DNA of 64,000 nt from Apoda limacodes (GCA_946406115.1 OX291555.1:13100001-13164000); one strand, 5' to 3'. Positions 12,290-24,813 are shown, counted from the stretch's first letter. The notes: generated from the sequence alone by a model not told the origin. Translations and numbers: made by a program.

Positions 12290-14744
12290 CTGCCATTGCT
12301 TTGCGAAGACTTGTCAGATCTATCACCGTCAGATGTATAATTTCTTACTGTGATTCTTATAGTGTTAGCCGGAGTAGATACATTCGAACTTTGTACCTCA
12401 ATATCTGGTCCCCCTTTCACTAATGCTTCATTTACCTTTTCTACGATGTCAGTTTTTATCGGACCATTTCTCTTCTTTTCATTAACAACCATGACTATTG
12501 GTTCTATAATACTTTTGTCTTCTTCTTTAGCTTTTTCCAGTAAATTTTTGGGCTCTTCAACGGGCGTTATTATGCTGTTAACTATCCTTGAAGCTTCTGA
12601 ACGAATATCAGCGGTAACTCTATCGTTTTGTTTTATGACTAGATCTTTTAATTCGGTAAATTTATTGGTAGTTTCATTTCTGCTTTTCTTAATATCGTTT
12701 TTAGTCTTATCAGCTAAGGTTTTAAAAGAGTTTTTAGTTTGTTTAGTGTCGGTCATAGGCGCAAAGATTTTTTCAGATGATACTTCCGGTGATTTCAAAA
12801 TATCATCGATCTTTTGTTTTGCGCGTTCAACTTGAGGATTATTGTAAGGTGGTTGTAAAGGTTTCATTTTAATATTGTCTTCCGCAAATATTGTTGCTGT
12901 GTGAGTTTTTGTAGTTTTAACAGTATTTTTATCATCGTGACCCTCGTTGCCATCTACTGTTTCTTTTTCATTAATTTCTTCTTTTTCATTTTCTTTAGGA
13001 CCTAAAGAATCTCCTGAATTCAGTCTCTCGAAAATTCCCTTTTCTCTTGCCTTCTCTAGGGCGGCGGGTAACTGATTAGTGACGGTTGTAACTACTTCTA
13101 AAGGCTGCGCTGTGATTGCTGCAGTTGTCATAGATATTATATTTTTCTTTGTTAAGAGTATGAGTTCTCCTCTTTCATTAGTGATTGTATCATATTGTGT
13201 TTCATTGTCCTGCGTTGTGACTTCTTCGACTTCAGTAGTTGTTCCTGCTGCCTTCATTGCATCTTTGTTTGTAGTATCGTCTTTCGCTTTAGAATCTTTC
13301 TTTTTGCCGTCTTCTTTTTTCTGCATTGGTTCCTCTTTTTTGGACTTGAATGCTTCCTTTTTTGATGTATCCTTTTTATCATCATTCTTTTGATTTTTAA
13401 TAGTTTCTGGTTTCTTTATACCTATTTCATTGATTTTACTGGTTGACAGCGCTTTTAAGTCCTTTTTACTATCTTTTTTGACTATTGGCGGTTTTTCATT
13501 CAAAGCTTTTGTACTAGGAGTTCTAATCAAGCTTTTCATACTATTTGTTCTGTTAATTATTTTTTTTGGCTCCGGTATATGGGAGATGGAAGGTTTTTGT
13601 GTGGTTTTTGTACTAGAAGTTCTGTTTACTTGTCTTACCTGGGGCGACTTTTGATCTGTTTTGTTAGAAGCCGCCCTGCTTAAATTTGTACGTTTTTCAG
13701 GACTAGGATCTCTACTCGATGCTCTACTAGGAACTCTAGAATTAAGTCTAGATGTAGCAGGTGTATTTCCAGCTGTTTTAACTGGCTTTTTAGGAACTGA
13801 AGAAGGCTTAGCCACTGTTCTTGCTGAACTAGGTTTTTGATCTTCGATTGGACTTTTGCTTGGTGTTCCGATAATAGGAGATAATCGTTTTGAGTTGATT
13901 GATCGGTTAGAAGGAGGTGGCCCACCTCTTCCTGGGGATATTGGTGGTTTCCCACTGATATGGGCTGGGGATATATCTAAATACTGGCTACTTTTACTCA
14001 AACCTCTTTTATCATGCACTTGACTGCCAATTTTAATGGTCTCATGAATACTACTTGTACTATTAGAAATAAATCTTTGATTCTGCGTAAGTCCGTTTTC
14101 CAAAGGCTTTCGAGAATGCGACGGCACTCTGCTGACCCTACTTGGGGAAACCGAATTTTGTCGTCTCGGTATCTTAGAGTTTTTTGGTGAAATACCATTT
14201 GATTGTGGTTTAGATTTGGGAACAGCACGAACTCTAGATTTGTGAGTGGTAGGTTTAGTTACTTCAATATCAGGAGTAACGAAATCTTTACTATCAATTG
14301 GTATATTTTCAAATTGTAAAACAGCCGACGGAGAATTAGAGCGTGATCTAATTTTAATTTTACTTGGAGAATTGCTTCTGGATGTAGTTCTGGAAGGTCC
14401 TTTGCTTCTGTTACCTTCACTTTTGGCATTATTTTCTAGCAACCCCATTTCTTTTAACAACGCTTCTTCTTCTTCTCTTTTTCTTTTTTCTTCTTCTGCC
14501 TCGTGCCTCTCTCTATTAAATTCACTTATTTCTCTAACTTCCTGTATGTTTTCTTTTAAAAAATTTCGTGGTGATTGAGGCCTGCTTAAATTGGGCATTG
14601 GCAGCGGTAGAGTAGCTGCCTGAGCCATTTTTTCAATTCTGGATAAAGAGTTAGTTCTTCGCCTGGGAGGCGAACTAGCTCTAGAATTTGCTGCAGAAGT
14701 TCTTGGAGTTGTGTGACGCGAAGTTTCCTCTCTAAAACCTCGTC
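12290..14744 (-). CDS. Large third coding exon: Ser/Arg/Lys-rich, probably microtubule-associated protein
   Basis: The exon starts after the acceptor ttttcttag (AG at 14746-14745) and runs open for 2455 bp to CAG before GTAAGT (GT at 12289-12288). The ATG at 14775 in the same frame lies in the intron and is not a start. It encodes residues 321-1138 of the joined protein. In order: an R/S/P-rich region (321-380, SSPPRRR type); a highly charged helix or coiled coil (about 382-425, RKREEEEALLKEM); RS and NSPS clusters; an SKIP motif at residues 510-513 followed by RR (genomic 14167..14178); SRVP motifs; an SHIP motif at 708-711; a KKE/KKD-rich stretch (about 735-810) like the basic repeats of MAP1/futsch-type proteins; then a more acidic Thr-rich part. 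There is no membrane segment or enzyme motif. SxIP in a basic Ser/Pro context is the known EB1-binding signal, so microtubule plus-end association is a fair inference, but the family is not identified. The phase-2 exit means the C-terminus is encoded elsewhere. Confidence 0.85.
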
Positions 14745-14849
14745 CTAAGAAAATGATGATGAAATGGTACAGCATTAATTAATTAAGTTTACATTTAAGA
14801 TTATATTAAAGCAAAAAGATACTGTTACTCAATACTAATATTAAATTAC
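14745..14849 (-). other. Intron 2 (105 bp)
   Basis: This short phase-1 intron runs between exons 2 and 3, GTAATT at the 5' end and TTTTCTTAG at the 3' end, and is very AT-rich. Read-through of the exon 3 frame into it creates a spurious upstream ATG at 14775. Confidence 0.85.
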
Positions 14850-14983
14850 CTTTAAATGGTGAGATTCTGCTGGTTCTGATGTCAGGAGGGAGTGACCGAG
14901 GACTGCTTGGTCGAGAAGAAAGCGGAGTTTCGGTCAAGATGGCGAATGATTGCTCTCGTTTTCTTTTCGAAGTAGGCACCACT
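14850..14983 (-). CDS. Second coding exon (134 bp) of the same gene
   Basis: On the minus strand a pyrimidine-rich acceptor (tttcttcaacag) precedes 14983, and the exon ends AAAG before GTAATT (GT at 14849-14848). The length is 1 + 44 codons + 1 base. Two of the three frames contain stops; the only open one needs 2 bases from the previous exon and gives 1 base to the next, exactly what 49939..50765 and 12290..14744 provide. It encodes residues 277-320, a basic then Ser/Pro-rich stretch (SKRKRE, then SSRPSSPRS) resembling a phosphorylated linker and possibly a nuclear-localisation-like cluster. It is too short for a domain call. Other exons could be hidden in the 35-kb intron, but none is required by phase. 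Confidence 0.85.
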
Positions 14984-14999
14984 CTGTTGAAGAAAGATA

Positions 15000-17900
15000 A
15001 ATAAAGTTCTTTAATAGTGATAAACTAGAGAAACGAATGTTGAGCCAAGAGCAGCGATAGTAGTGAGTGAGTATAAAGACACACAGCCTGAGGAAAAGGC
15101 GTGGTTCATCATATGCCAACGTCAAATATGCTTTCAGTCCTTCTGCATTGTGTGTCACTAAAAGGTCGTCCTAATAAATGAATGTGTAGGTGATTTTGAA
15201 AGCTCTATGGCTGTCTAGGACTGTAATACACTATTTTAAATTAATGATAAATCATTCAAAATCATTTGTTTTGTAAGTAGACCCTAATAAGGCGCTTTAC
15301 ATTATTTATTAGAGGAACATGTATGTACTTAAGAAAAAGAGAACATTAAACTCAAAAGTTAAATACTAATACAAAACATATGAATATAATAAGTCCATTA
15401 AAAGTAATTTTTCCATTACATTATTGTCATTATGTCAAAAGTTAAACAAACCAAGATTTGCACTTCAGTTACTTAATAAAATAAAAATGTGTCAAGTGCG
15501 TTTGTATTGAGTTAGGGTTTCGTAGAATTAAAAACTTGGGAATCAATTATGTTCAAAATATTCTTTGGTAAAAAGGTAAGAAAAGCTTAAAGTAAAGCTC
15601 TATTATCAAAGTTTTGGTTTTAGGAAACATGGTTTAAAAGATATAGGGGGGATATTTTTAACTTTAGAATCAAAAAATAAAAAGAGATTCTGTGACCTTA
15701 CTTTATAAAAATAAATCTTATGAACACCGACTACTATAAACATACCTACGTAGTTGTATCTACTAATGATTGTGATTCTTGAAAAGATTAAAATAATTAT
15801 TTTTTCTGATTTCTCTGGGTCTTCGACTTCCAACAATTCTAGTCGGGCCATGCCGGCAAACACTATTTGAATATTAAGTTTAATTGATTTCGCTCTTTGA
15901 AATAGATAATATTAAATCTATTACGTTAGTTACATTTGTAGTTATATTTAAAGGAGAAGTATAATTACGAAGTCAAAAAATTTGTAATAATGCATGAAAC
16001 AAGGAACTAAGCCGATAGTAAATGAAAGCGAAATGTATGCAAATCGATTGCTTTCGTATTGGAGGATTCCTTTTCAGGTTGAGGATTTCTGTTGAAACTT
16101 TGCCGTGTCCCTGTTTCCGTAATCGAAAGCTTTGTTGATAAGTGTCGACTCATGCCGGAGCGGGCGATAGCTCATGACACGCATTGTGTTTAGGGCATGC
16201 TTCCGGGACATACCGGTACCGATTTTTCCCGGGAAATCGAGAAATTTACGGTAACGATACTGAAAATATACTTATAGGTACCTTAGGTACTTTCGGTATT
16301 TTCGAAACATAATCTAGTTTGGTATAGAGTGGTGTTAATTGGGTCTGGGATTTTTCGCATAGATGTTGACTGGATCACAAGTTGAAGTATATACCTATGT
16401 ATGTAGGTACCTGAGCGTCGATCACGTAAGTTGTTGCTTACAATTCTCGATAGAAATAAGAGATACTCGTACATTGCAGTTTCGCGACAATCGATGAATT
16501 TCATACGTAATTTCAAATGCGCAATGTATAATATCTTATTTCTATGGATTTCAAACGAGAATTGTTAGGAACAACTTTACGTAATCGTCATACTGTACTC
16601 TATATAAATACATTAACTCTCTGTACCTCTACAAATTCCTAATCGCTTTCAATATTTTAGAACTAAATTGAACAAATTTTGTTAGTTTCGACTTTCTACC
16701 TTCTTAACTGCGTTTTCTCATTAAAAAGATATCTAGAGACCACTTTCAAGTTCTTATTTCTCCTTTTCGTATGTATTTCACCTTTTCAAAATATGTTACC
16801 TACGTGGTATATGTCGCATCGTATGTCTTTCAAAATCTGGATATTGCGCTGCGTACCTATATTCTGACTCATCCGATAAAGATAATAATCTCTTTTTAAA
16901 CTGTATCTTAATTAGACTAAGCGTCTGAAAAGAGAGTTCTGTTTTGCAACATAATGCCTTGTCGACCTGTTGCCTTGAATGTCGACCAGTTCGCGGTTCC
17001 CTCATAAATCTACTTAAAAATCATCGAATTCACGAAAAAAAATGGGATAGTAGCCCAAGTTCTACCCACCTCAGTTTTTTAAAAATATGTATGCACTGGG
17101 CTTTGACTAGCCAGGTCCTGGTTTGGCAGATTTCACTATATCATTAACACTAAGTTATTTATGTTTACCGTATGATAGTTTTTCTAAAACATCGCTCACA
17201 TTTTTGAAACTCTGTAAACGAAGAGAAGGTGCCTACACGTGTAAGTTACATAGTGAATAAAACTGATAACATTAATTCAGTACATGATTTTGGACCTCTA
17301 AGCGTAAATTATATTTTGTTGATAATTTTATTACGCTTATTTTTTTAACAATTCATCACTTAATTACCGTCCTATATGCAATTTCCTAGTCAAAATAACT
17401 TTCTTATCGTTATTTATTAAAATGGTATAAGCAATGGTATAATTATTTTTTTTCTTGTTTATTTTAAGACACATTTTTACAGAAATTAAATACTGTTCTT
17501 AGTAGATAAAACTAAAATGTAAAAGAAAAAACATTAAAAAACCAACACAAAATTTCAACGCCTTGTAATCATGTATTGAGTCTATGGTATAAAATTGTCG
17601 TTTCGATGTGACTTACACCAAGAAAGTGATTTGATACAAAACACTTATTGGCATGCAGGTAATCTTGAAATTGGTCTAAATTACCACAGCCGTAATTGCT
17701 GCACGCAAAAATGAACTGCTACGGAGGTCAGCCGATGACTGGAGTCAAATTGTCCAAACTCCACTAAAGGTCATTTCAGTGCAACGGTTTTCATAAGAAC
17801 TAAACGGCTGAATGTGTCATCGTGACGACCTTCGTCCTGCGACCAGCTTTTGGTGGTGACCTTTCAGCAGGAGCCCATGTCAGTCAATGTATTTTGCGTG

Positions 17901-19394
17901 TAACAGACTTGGTGTGGGCGGCGGATGTCTGGCACAGTGAATATGATTTATTTTATTAGAGTTACATATACTGTTGAAAGTAGGTTTGCCACCTATCGCT
18001 TCTTGATTTAGGGGTTACCAGCTCAAAAGCAGTGACCCGTACCATACTCCAAAATGTTTTTAAAATTATAAAAAACCCGAAATAATACCTAGCTTACAGT
18101 ATAGTGGGTATGTAAGTTACATTCAATTCCATTTCTGATGTAAATAGATAAGGACTATTAATTAAATAGCACATTTAAAAATTGCTAAAAATATGTTTTA
18201 TATTTATTTTGAATCCCAGTTCATTAAAAAAAAGGCCGATTTTACCCTTAAACCGCATGTTCTAAAAAATCACGGTATTACAAATTTACATATATACCTT
18301 CTTTCAACTAAAATTGTTTAGAAAAAAATTGGTGGACATGTTTTCGAGGTATCCTTAAAGATTCTAATTCTGAGGACCCTACTTAATGCACGTACGACAC
18401 GCACTTGGCCGGTTTTTTTAATTGGAATGACATAAAAAAGCAATGACTCAGAGTACAAGAAAGTGGTGACGGTGACCAAACTACCTCTCAATCCAAACCC
18501 TTACCCCATCCGTTATTCTGGCGGTGGTGAAAAGCATATATGTTATGAAAATGACCTTTGATATACCTAGTAACTTGTGATGACTGAGATGCAGTCAAAT
18601 GCATGTGGGATGTTAAGCTTTACTAAGGAAATATATTTATTAGTTCACTTGACGCAACGTAGATTTCGTTAACAATAACAATTTCATTAATAAATTTTTA
18701 CCTACAACCAGACAACGGTCTGTTTATTACGAATTGTCGAAAAGGGGGTCCTAGTAATTAAAACCTGTCAAATAAAATTTATAATAGTTTTAAAATCAAC
18801 AATACCCACTTGAGGACTTTTAACGTGAATTTGATGAACGTCTTCTTCGTCTTATACCGAATAACATATACATAGATAATCGATCCAGAAAAATAAACAT
18901 CAATAGAAAAAATAACGTGTACTTTTAAAAGTTACATACTTACTCCGAAAGTATAAAATTAGAAAAACAATAGTTACATTATTGTAAAGATTGATCTGAC
19001 GGCACTATAAAATATATGTTTAATTTTCACTATGCCCCCTGCGATGACGTTATGGACCTCAGAAGTGTACACTGAAAATGGAGTGTCGCGCCGGAGTCGA
19101 AGTATACCTGGCCCTTACATAAAAACGAAATAAACTGTATTTAATAGATTAAAGTTTAAACTTTATTTTAATTTAAAAAAAATTAGAAATATTTATAGGA
19201 TATAAGCACGCCGAAATGCCGAGACCAAAAAGCAAAAAGACAGAAATAGTTTATCAACAAAAATTTGCAACCAGTGCAAAAAGCGTCGAGTTTATCGAAC
19301 TAAGAGTTAAGAAAAGCAGAAAAGTTACATAAGCTCAAACCAGGGTTAGTAAAGATACTGAGCGGCAAATGGAAAAATCAACGATTTTTACTTC
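15000..19394. other. Intronic DNA, few recognisable features
   Basis: Mostly AT-rich with no supported exon. At 16191..16260 a GC-rich patch (gggcatgcttccgggacat, ccggtaccg, cccggg) resembles one end of a hAT-type MITE. At 18385..18420 a fragment of the hairpin-tail repeat ends gcacttggccggtttttt. A moderately GC-rich stretch at 17700-17930 may be an old LINE 3' fragment but cannot be read. Confidence 0.45.
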
Positions 19395-19650
19395 GCATCT
19401 ACATCTACATCACCGGACCGCTTTCATACGTCATCACCTTAATAATTAGCTTATACAAGAAAATAACTAACGGTAGTAATCCAATTTCTACCCACCCCCA
19501 TTTTACACTTACTTTGCATGTAAGGGGTACCTCATCTACGCTGAAAAATGAACACCATGTACCACGAGTAACCGCCCGTTCCGTGCTACCGCCTGGTAGT
19601 GCGTCTAAGAAGTGGCTAGGCACACGCGGGCGCGTTTGCTGGTTGAACGT
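19395..19650 (-). other. GC-rich island with mini-exon-like splice signals
   Basis: Clearly GC-richer than its surroundings. On the minus strand it reads through an open frame and contains an acceptor-like ttcatttttcag (near 19542) and a GTAAGTG donor about 28 bases later. It matches none of the other repeats in this window. It could be a dispersed repeat, a degraded transposon or an unannotated exon; the evidence does not decide. Confidence 0.3.
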
Positions 19651-19739
19651 TCAAGCACCAGCGTTACCTAATGAGTCCGTTTCTTAATTTTTTAAGAACA
19701 TGGTTTTACACCGTTTGTACACTGAATTTATTTGGTGAA

Positions 19740-20105
19740 CAAAAATATCGTGAGGAAACCGACTTACGACAAACAATCGTAGCCTTGCCAGCTTCATTCG
19801 TCCCATTGTCCTCATTTGGGACATACTTCATCACGGGGGCCCAGTGCGGATTGTGGACTTTTTAAAATTTTATTTTTTTATGTCACGATGCTTTACTTCA
19901 CCGAAAAGCCAGTCGAGTGAATAATCAATGTACTTGAGAAGTTAAGAAAAAAGGCCACAGGACAGGACGCGATGTGAAATCGAAATCCCGAGGGCACTAT
20001 TGACTCCAATACGTATGTGAAGTCCAAAATCTGCACTAGGCTCGCGTAATGTACTAAGGCCCAAATCGCTCTCGCCCAAAGTTAGGGAATGTAGCCCCCC
20101 CAAAT
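19740..20105. repeat. SINE/LINE-tail repeat cluster
   Basis: Contains tatcgtgaggaaacc, ccagtgcggattgtggact, tcaccgaaaagccagt and, near 20015-20060, a gtatgtgaagtcc...actaaggcc block. These phrases recur at 23083, 29880 and 41105 and belong to a common lepidopteran retrotransposon 3' tail. The segment appears rearranged or made of two overlapping insertions. Confidence 0.55.
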
Positions 20106-20397
20106 AAAAGGCTAACGAGTAGGCATGCTGCAGCAACTTGAAGCGCATAATGCTACAGTTTAAATATGTGGTGAAATGCGATTAATACCGTGTCGCAAAC
20201 TGAGACAGTGAATACGAAACAATATGAGTATAAAGTAAACCGTTGTTTATTATCTTTACGGATTCCTACTTTCGTGGCCACGCGCTGTTACACATCTACG
20301 ATGTAAGTATCAAGAGGTAGCGTGGGCGATATTATTTAAATATCCTTATAGTTTTCGCATAACGTACAAAATAATTATTGATTTATTTTTTGATTCA

Positions 20398-20690
20398 CTA
20401 GATTTTGCCAGCTGCTCTGCCCACCCTAAATTCGGTTATCGGCGTGGAATTTCTACGTCAACTTCTTAATTATACTAATGAAGTTTGCTATAGCTGTAGC
20501 TATAATTCATATAAGCTCGGTTATAGTTATTCTCGCGGGAATAAAATGTAGCCTATGTCCTATTTTAGGACTTTACCTTCTTGTGTGACAAGTTTCATCC
20601 CGATCAGTCGTGTTTGTTGAAGCGTGATTAAATAACAAACATCGAAACATCCAAACTTTCACATTTATAATATTAGTAGGTGTAGGATAC
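20398..20690 (+). mobile_element. Lep1/Helitron-like repeat
   Basis: It starts with a gccagctgctctgccc block and ends tttcacatttataatattag, the conserved 3' end I associate with Lep1-type non-autonomous Helitrons of Lepidoptera. Between them lie the typical gtagcctatgtcc and aatcccgat/cagtcgtg-like segments. There are no terminal inverted repeats. Related copies: 42015..42250, 49010..49531 and 62850..63090. Confidence 0.55.
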
Positions 20691-20727
20691 CTAATACCTA
20701 TATACTTTTACCAAGCCTATTACAAAG

Positions 20728-20759
20728 TTTGTTCTATTACAAAGTTGTAATAGAACAAA
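20728..20759. repeat. Perfect 15-bp inverted repeat
   Basis: TTTGTTCTATTACAA, the 2-base spacer AG, then the exact complement. The left arm overlaps a direct repeat (ttacaaagtt occurs twice). It may have arisen by template switching. Confidence 0.75.
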
Positions 20760-21090
20760 AAACCATAAAGGCTATTTACGAGTGTGTTGATACCATGCCA
20801 CTGTGTTCCAAAAAATTATTAAAGAGCTGTTTATAATTTTTTTTTGTAATAAATATTTTTGAACATTAACACATCGCCGTCTGGTCCCAAACTAAGCAAA
20901 GCTTGTACTATGGATACCTGATATTTTTTTTTGTAATTACATACACAACACCCAGTTTCAAGACAAGCGCAAAAAATTACATAGACAAACGTCTTGTGTA
21001 CAGTAACATATTGAAAGGTCTTCGGTAAAGTTTCACTTCTTTCGTGTGTAATAAATTAGTTGCATTAATTAGTTGCACGTAATCTTTTAA

Positions 21091-21377
21091 GGGTTCCGTA
21101 CCCAAAGGGTAATTACCGGAACCCTATTACTAAGACTCCACTGTCCGTCCGTCCGTCTGTCACCAGGCTGTATCTCATGAACCGTGATAGTTAAACAGTT
21201 AAAATTTTCACAGAAGATGTATTTCTGTTACCGCTATAACAAAAAATAATAAAAAACAGAATAAAATGAATATTTAAGGGGGGCTCCCATACAACAAACG
21301 TGATTTTTTGCCGTTTTTATAGATAATGGTACGGAACCCTTCGTGCGCGAGTCCAACTCGCACTTGGCCGATTTTTT
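21091..21377 (+). repeat. Hairpin-tail repeat, subtype A, near complete
   Basis: Begins gggttccgtaccc, has tandem CCGT units (gtccgtccgtccgtctgtc), a ctgtatctcatgaaccgtg core and aaacgtgattttttgccg. It ends with ggtacggaaccc, a perfect GCGAGT/ACTCGC hairpin, then gcacttggccgatttttt. The start and penultimate block are mutually inverted. Other A copies: 24814..25682 (minus) and 60700..61107 (plus). Confidence 0.75.
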
Positions 21378-24300
21378 TCTAATATGATGAGCAAAACAAA
21401 ATATGCTCGATATCAAACGTTTTGGGCATTTTAGAGGACTTTGAGTTGATTATTTAATATTTTTTTTGTTTCATTTCAGTTTATTTTTCATCTGCTTGGT
21501 TGTAATGTAATTAAACTAGACGCCAAACGACACTATTATTAAGTATATTTACTTTTATATATCACATTTTTGTTCCCAGATTTTTAGCAAAGTTACTGTA
21601 CTTTACTTTTGTTACAGATCTACACTGATACCGGATACCTGAATAGAACTATCCTACATTTTAATTCATAACAATCTAAAAATTAAACTGTCGTTAGGTT
21701 AAACCAAAAGTCCTTGGATAGTTTTGATTTTGAAGACTAAAGTTCTTGTTACAGATTAGCATTAGAAACAAGAAGGAAAAGTTTTTTTTTTGAAATAAAG
21801 AACAAGGCGGCAAAAACTTTAAATGAAAGCATACAACTTAATTTTTATCAAATTTAACATTATACAATTGTTTCGTACAAAATAAGTTTTTAAACATTTT
21901 TCCGATATTTGGTTACATTAGATTCTGATTAGTCATTACTTTATTATATTTTCCTGAAATTCTCGCATAGAGCAAGTTAAAAAAATGAAAAAAAGGCTTC
22001 GCTGAATTTTATAAAATTAAAGCAACGAGCGCTTAATTTTTTGTTATTTTTTTTAAAATCAATACACAAAGTAAAATGAATGGACCTCCGAAAATAATAA
22101 GAAATCTATTTTGGAAGAAAAAAAATTACGGCTTTTCCCCTAAATAGTCAAATTCGTTTATTTTTGTAAATATAATAATATTAGTTACAATAATATATCA
22201 ATAGCGACTGCAACCCGTTGATGTCTTTTGTACCTGATACGTAAATTGGTTTCGTGGTCTTTTAATATAATGTAAGTTTCTATCATTGGGTTCCGTAGTT
22301 CAATGAGAAACTGTCACAGTTTCTTAATCTTAGTCCGTCTGTCTTTGAGTCCTACACAAGGATTTATTTATAACGATAATCATTAAATAAATAAAAGTAT
22401 CAAACATTAATAAAGTTTCCTGTTATAGAAATGAGCATGTGGTCCAATGTTATACACAGTTATTGCAAAAAATTAACAAATAAGATTTATTATCACATTA
22501 ATTGACAAACGTTCCATATAATAATTACAAGAGAATAATTAACGATGCGTATATTTTGGGGCATCCGGTAAATACATGTTTTAGTATATAGTAAATATTT
22601 CTTTCGTTGTTTTATTTAGTATTTGTTGTTTCAACATGTAGCCTACAGGGCAAGAGCGATTTAACAAGAACTGTCCGCTACATCTCGTAACTTTAAACCC
22701 AAACCCAGAGTCCGTACCACAGATGAGATAATAGTAGTTTGTTACGCTAACCGTACCGTGTCTTGGCGTAATTACAGACCCACTGGACAGCACTATTGCT
22801 GACAACCTTGAAGACAAACGCTCTCCGCTCGTGTAAAATATGTAGTTCTCACAGATTATAACGTAGCTCCTATGTGGTTGTTAGGGAAATCTTCCTTATG
22901 CTTAGTTTGTGGAATTAGCTGTTGATTTCCTGTTTGTCCCTTGTCAAGGTTCTCCCTAAAGACTACAGTATGGGGTTCTTCAAGAAGGCAATAATAAGAT
23001 GTTTAAAGGGTCGATTTAATACTCTTGATCGTCGTGTGATCATTTTGCGATCGCATGAGCATTTTTAACTTTGTCTCAGCCGATGTACGTTTCCACCACA
23101 GGAGCACAAGTTTTTTCATAGGAGAAGGGAGGCTTAGGTCATAGTGCACCACTCTGGCCCAATGCGGATTGCCAGATTGTAGTGCTAGTTGCCCGTCGGT
23201 TTTCAGAGTTTTCATGACACCCATAAGATCTCTGACTTAGCGAATTTGACTACTGCCAGAGGACAACAGCTAGGCTCTACGTTTTGACCGGTCAAAGCAC
23301 GGAGGAGCTTAGAAAATATGCCACGAGGCTGTTCGTCATCCAATAACGGAACACGCCCGCAACTACTTTGATTTTAATATCATTTTATTTTCGATTGCCC
23401 TGGCTCGAAGCTCTTCATTTATATTTGTAATGCCTTCTTGAAAATGAGTCTAATGATTTTAATAAATGTTTTATTTAAATAGAGATTTTTCGAGATGATA
23501 AATTGAATAAAATATATGTCTTTTGTGAAGAAAATAGATTTAATTGTCACATTGTCTTTTATTTCAGGATCAACAATTTAAATTATTCGATCCTATATAA
23601 AATCATTTTATTAACATTGCATAAAAGTATCTCATATAGTTGTCTGCAGCCATTGGGCGTAAACACTGAGTTGGCTAATGCGTGCATGCATTTGTTGATG
23701 TAGAAATAGATAACGCTTTACTAAATTGGTAAATTGTATACTTATAGGCACTGCCTACGTTAATTTGATGTAGGTTTCTGAGAGTTAAAATGTTTGTTTG
23801 TATAATTTTATTAGGGATAATGACAAAGCCAATTTTAGAGCGGTACTACTTGAACTTCTAACAGTCGCCCATAATACAACTACTAGGCTAACTTATGTGC
23901 TCCTAGTACAGAACTTTTACAATTTACCTGATATTACATACTTAGAAATCATCTTCGTTTGAGACTTCCTGTAGGTGTTTTCAAAATCTTTTCCAAAGCA
24001 CACATAAATTAAATCTTAGGGTTAAAGGTTCAAGTCCTGGGTTGAGGTTAATCTCATTACTGTGTCTTTGTTATGAAAATCAAAATTCTAATTTAATCGT
24101 GAATTTCGAAAAGGGCTCCTGTTGCTAAAGTTAAAAATATCAAGAGAATCTAAAAACTGTTTTTGTTTTAACAAGAGGATACACTTGACTTATTCTTTTT
24201 TGTTTATTACTGACCGTTCTAATTGGTCACAACATAGCTTTCGAACGACAGCACCAGTTTGAATATTTCGTTATTGTTAGGGCTAGGTTTTTATAAAATA

Positions 24301-24813
24301 GTGCGAGTCGTATTGAAATGAAATTTTCGTAAATGGTTTTGTACACACCGGGAAGCTTTCTAAATTAGTACAATCTTTTCACAATAGGTGGCGCGCCAAT
24401 TGTTTTAAAAAGAGAAACAACGTTCTCTGGTATGTAATAAAATTGACAAAGTAAAAATGCCTATTACAATTTTCCGAGATTAGTCCTTTTCAAAATATAT
24501 CTAAGAGTTTCAGACGAATTTTGAGAGGCACTTAGTGGCAGATTTTTATGATTCAATGAAGCAATTTTTTTGATTACTATTATTTTGATTTATTATAACA
24601 ATAAGTAGTCGTTGTTAAATCTTACATAATATAAAACCATGACATGGAAAATTGTTTTGACTTGAAGTTGATTTTGCAATGAGATTTGAAGTCTATGATA
24701 TCTGAATGTGTTTGACATAATTTTTCTAGCTTTCATTTTAAAATATTTTTTTTAGAAAAGGACACATCTCTGCTGCTTTTTAGCAATTCATTTAAAATTC
24801 CTATTTCCAAATA
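21378..24813. other. Intronic DNA with retrotransposon-tail fragments
   Basis: No gene seen. 22288..22350 has gggttccgtag plus gtccgtctgtctttgag, a decayed hairpin-tail fragment. 23083..23175 is the complement of a LINE/SINE tail (gtgcaccactctggccca, then atgcggattgcca). The remainder is AT-rich and unreadable. Confidence 0.5.

Noticed and set aside
12350..14578. Several plus-strand frames of 74-161 codons opposite exon 3
   Set aside because: They mirror the biased codon use of the Ser/Lys-rich minus-strand exon, lack splice or start support, and show no motifs.
14745..14775. ATG at 14775 as the start of an 829-residue protein
   Set aside because: The sequence between 14775 and 14745 is a pyrimidine-rich splice acceptor region, and the upstream exon matches in phase.
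24000..24060. B-box-like ggttcaagtcc as a tRNA or SINE
   Set aside because: No A box or foldable tRNA structure lies upstream.
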